Program-made: the position numbers and the translations under genes
Shown here: positions 62,080 through 64,000 of the stretch, one piece after another
Position numbering within the stretch: position 1 is the stretch's first letter
Layout of the letters: each line of letters starts with the position of its first letter
The notes under the pieces: model-generated
Databases searched by the model: none
What the model saw: only the letters and a program-made list of their open reading frames with translations
Told to the model about the DNA's origin: nothing
From: Pyrus communis
Taxonomy: Eukaryota > Streptophyta > Magnoliopsida > Rosales > Rosaceae
DNA: 64,000 nt
Direction: 5' to 3'
NCBI RefSeq assembly: GCF_963583255.1
Contig: NC_084804.1
Coordinates: forward strand, 31,598,953-31,662,952

Positions 62080-63104
62080 TAGGGGTGGGCACACACCGGG
62101 CTGGGCCCAAATCTACAAGAATTGAACCCTACCCATTGTAAACAGTAAGGAGGCGGGTCGAGCCGGGTAATGGGATTTATGAGTTAAGAACCAAACCTAT
62201 CCCGACACATTTGAAACTGGCTGTTACGGGTCCAATTTCACATTTTTCTTTTGGTTAGGGACGACCTTGTTGAGATCGTATTCCTCAGCACACAGAAGGG
62301 GATTGATCGTGGGAGAACGCGCATCCATATCCTGATCGAGCTCTCTCCTTTGTCCCTATCTCTCTTGCTCATCTCTCCCAATCCTAAATCAAGGTCTCTG
62401 TCTCTCTACTCTGGTCGACGACGATGGCGTGAGGCTCCAATCTGACTTAGATCGACGATGGCAGAAGGCTCCATCCATATCGGTTCAACATAGATCTCGA
62501 AGCAATCGACGCAATTGATTCGACGGTGGGAGGGAGAAGAGAACGAGGAATGAGCTGTGCCGTTGAGGAGGAGATAACGCCTAAACCAGAGATCTCAATG
62601 CTAGTGATGGGGTGGTGGTTGTCGCTGCGGCGGCGATGGGTTGACGATGGATTTGTCTTCTGGGCTTTCGGTGATATCGTCGAGGGAAACAGAGAGGAGT
62701 GGGAAAGATGAGATGAGTGTCGGTACTGTGGGATTCGGGAGGGAGGGAGACTAGGAGGAGACTCGCTACGGTGGTTATGTTCTGGGTGGTGAAGAAGATG
62801 ATTGACGAAGAGTGGGGAGCAAGGGAGGGGATGCAATAAAGAGTGGAGTCTGTAACCAGAGAGACTCGGGTTTGATTGAGACCTAGGGTAAAAACTAACA
62901 GATAAGATTGGATGTATATTACTCTTCAAATCTCGTCTGTCCATTACAATTACTAACGGGCCGGTCCGGGGTCCCGTTTTTCTATATATGGACTTGGCCC
63001 GCCCCTAAAATGGCATCGCCCCGCCCCGTTTTTCCTCTTAAAAAATTAGAACCAATCCATACCCGTCGTGACTTGCAGTTCCTACATCCGTTTGCCCACC
63101 CTTA
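62080..63104. mobile_element. non-autonomous hAT-type transposon
   Basis: 1,025 bp. The left end TAGGGGTGGGCA and right end TGCCCACCCTTA are inverted repeats with one mismatch, flanked by the exact 8-bp duplication GAATATAC. Both the 8-bp duplication and the (C/T)AGGGGTGGGCA end are hAT hallmarks. No transposase or BED domain is present. The subterminal parts are GGGCC/CCCGCCC rich. The centre holds CT-rich, coding-like DNA with a 165-codon minus-strand frame (62944-62447) of Ser/Pro/His-rich composition and no known domain. Confidence 0.8.
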
Positions 63105-63112
63105 GAATATAC
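63105..63112. repeat. 8-bp target duplication, right
   Basis: GAATATAC, matching 62072-62079. Confidence 0.8.
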
Positions 63113-63542
63113 ACTCTTTTCTGAACTGAAAACCCATTGTTAATTTGAGCATTTGAGATTCTGATAGAGAGGAGAATGTCTCTGTGAAGACGGGCCTTCT
63201 TGGCTTCTTTATTAGCTTGAAGAAGTCAATTTTATTCTTACTTTTCTTTATTGTGCAACAAAGAGCTCTCTATTATATTTAAAAAAAAACTGAAATCATA
63301 AGATGCTTTAGCAAATAGTCAAATGGATAGAGAAACTGAAATACATTCATACATAGACATGACTTGGTCATGAGACGTGCCCTCTGTACCTTCTTTTTAT
63401 TAATCAAACTATATATAATCCAATTATTTACACTCAGCACTAGTATATGATCACCCCATTAAAAAAAAAGACATTAGGAAGAAAAAAAAAGAAAAAGAAA
63501 AAAAACCAAGAACACAAGAAAGGGGAGAGGTAGGCAATTTGA
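63113..63542. other. 3' flank of the minus-strand partial gene
   Basis: AT-rich with A-runs (about 63455-63505). Probable 3' UTR of the gene to the right. Confidence 0.4.
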
Positions 63543-64000
63543 TCATGGCCATGCAGGTTTCTTGAGTTTGTGATTAGGGTTGTGGAGGAAGAACAACCTT
63601 TTTATGACCTTCATAATCCCCGCAACGCCGACAGCAGTAGTAGTAGTACTGTTGGTTTTCGAAAACTTGAAAGATTGAACGCAGCCCAATTGTTTTAGTA
63701 TCTCTTGTGAAAACCTACCAGAGTAGTCTGATCTTGCAGCAGTTCTTGACATTGGTAGTTCTTCGTTGAAATCTTCCCAAAGCATGTCCATCGTCTTAGT
63801 CTCCTCTTCTTCCTTCTCTCTCATTTTCCGGCCGCCACGCTCGATATGTGAAACGCTCTTTCTTCTTTGATAACTACAATTTACAGCATCCGTGATGTCT
63901 TCTCCATGATTACGATCTTCTTCTGCTGCAGGAGATAAGCACCACAACGGGGGTGAGTCGATAGGAGTTGAAGGGAAATTGTGTGTGGGGAAGCTGAAAT
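63543..64000 (-). CDS. uncharacterised plant protein, C-terminal part (5' end beyond window)
   Basis: The minus-strand frame is open from the window edge (FSFPTHNFPSTPIDSPPL) to the stop at 63543, about 150 residues. It is basic and acidic in patches, with a KMREKEEEETKTMDMLWEDF block and a C-terminal RFSQEILKQLGCVQSFKF. A conserved-looking 'LWEDFNEEL' motif recurs in small plant proteins of unknown function that I cannot name. No signal peptide or membrane segment is visible in this part. The start codon shown by a local ATG at 63947 is probably internal, because the frame stays open upstream. No function is assigned. Confidence 0.6.
   Translation of the reverse strand, partial: FSFPTHNFPSTPIDSPPLWCLSPAAEEDRNHGEDITDAVNCSYQRRKSVSHIERGGRKMREKEEEETKTMDMLWEDFNEELPMSRTAARSDYSGRFSQEILKQLGCVQSFKFSKTNSTTTTAVGVAGIMKVIKRLFFLHNPNHKLKKPAWP

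Noticed and set aside
62447..62944. 165-codon frame inside the hAT element as a gene
   Set aside because: Low-complexity Ser/Pro/His composition and location wholly inside a transposon; kept only as an observation.

Overview
The window is nuclear DNA from a dicot plant. Genes have GT-AG introns, intergenic DNA is AT-rich and full of LTR-retrotransposon debris, and the proteins belong to plant families (PPR, CNGC, mTERF, DUF616). Several repeats resemble sequences I remember from apple and pear, including a short element around 26.6 kb and the Ty3/gypsy gag at 30/40 kb. The best guess is therefore a Rosaceae tree, but that rests on memory and not on a search.

Layout. 1-9.3 kb holds nested LTR remnants: an outer solo LTR at 2300-6000 carries an inner solo LTR at 2561-4057 flanked by GCACA repeats. 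A terminal-inverted-repeat element and a SINE follow. 9.3-11.6 kb (+) is a two-exon complex I subunit gene of the NDUFA8 type with a minisatellite in its intron. 13.2-19.6 kb (-) is a nine-exon EDRF1-like gene; its seventh exon appears to carry a frameshift. 21.8-24.4 kb (-) is an intronless mitochondrial PPR gene. 25.5-41.6 kb is a transposon block. It contains a truncated Ty3/gypsy gag split by a complete 9,235-bp Ty1/copia-type element (30656-39890, TSD GTTCG), with an aspartyl-protease pseudogene fragment beside it. 41.9-43.9 kb (-) is a small mTERF gene. 44-49 kb is repeat-rich intergenic DNA with a copia integrase remnant and a long inverted repeat. 49.5-52.9 kb (+) is a seven-exon group II cyclic-nucleotide-gated channel. 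53.6-54.3 kb is a minisatellite. 54.7-60.0 kb (+) is a seven-exon DUF616 glycosyltransferase-like gene. After it come a hairpin MITE, a 1,025-bp hAT-type element with an 8-bp TSD (62080-63104), and the 3' end of a gene that runs off the window on the minus strand.

The host genes are unrelated housekeeping or signalling genes with no shared pathway. Two encode organelle RNA or transcription factors (PPR, mTERF), one is mitochondrial respiratory, one is a membrane channel and one is Golgi-type. The main interest lies in how repeats touch genes: a MITE supplies almost the whole 3' flank of the EDRF1-like gene, a small duplication creates an in-frame alternative acceptor in the DUF616 gene, and a recently inserted copia element carries a heavily decayed pol. 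I found no CRISPR array, rRNA or convincing tRNA gene. Exon limits were read by eye from splice consensus and frame continuity.
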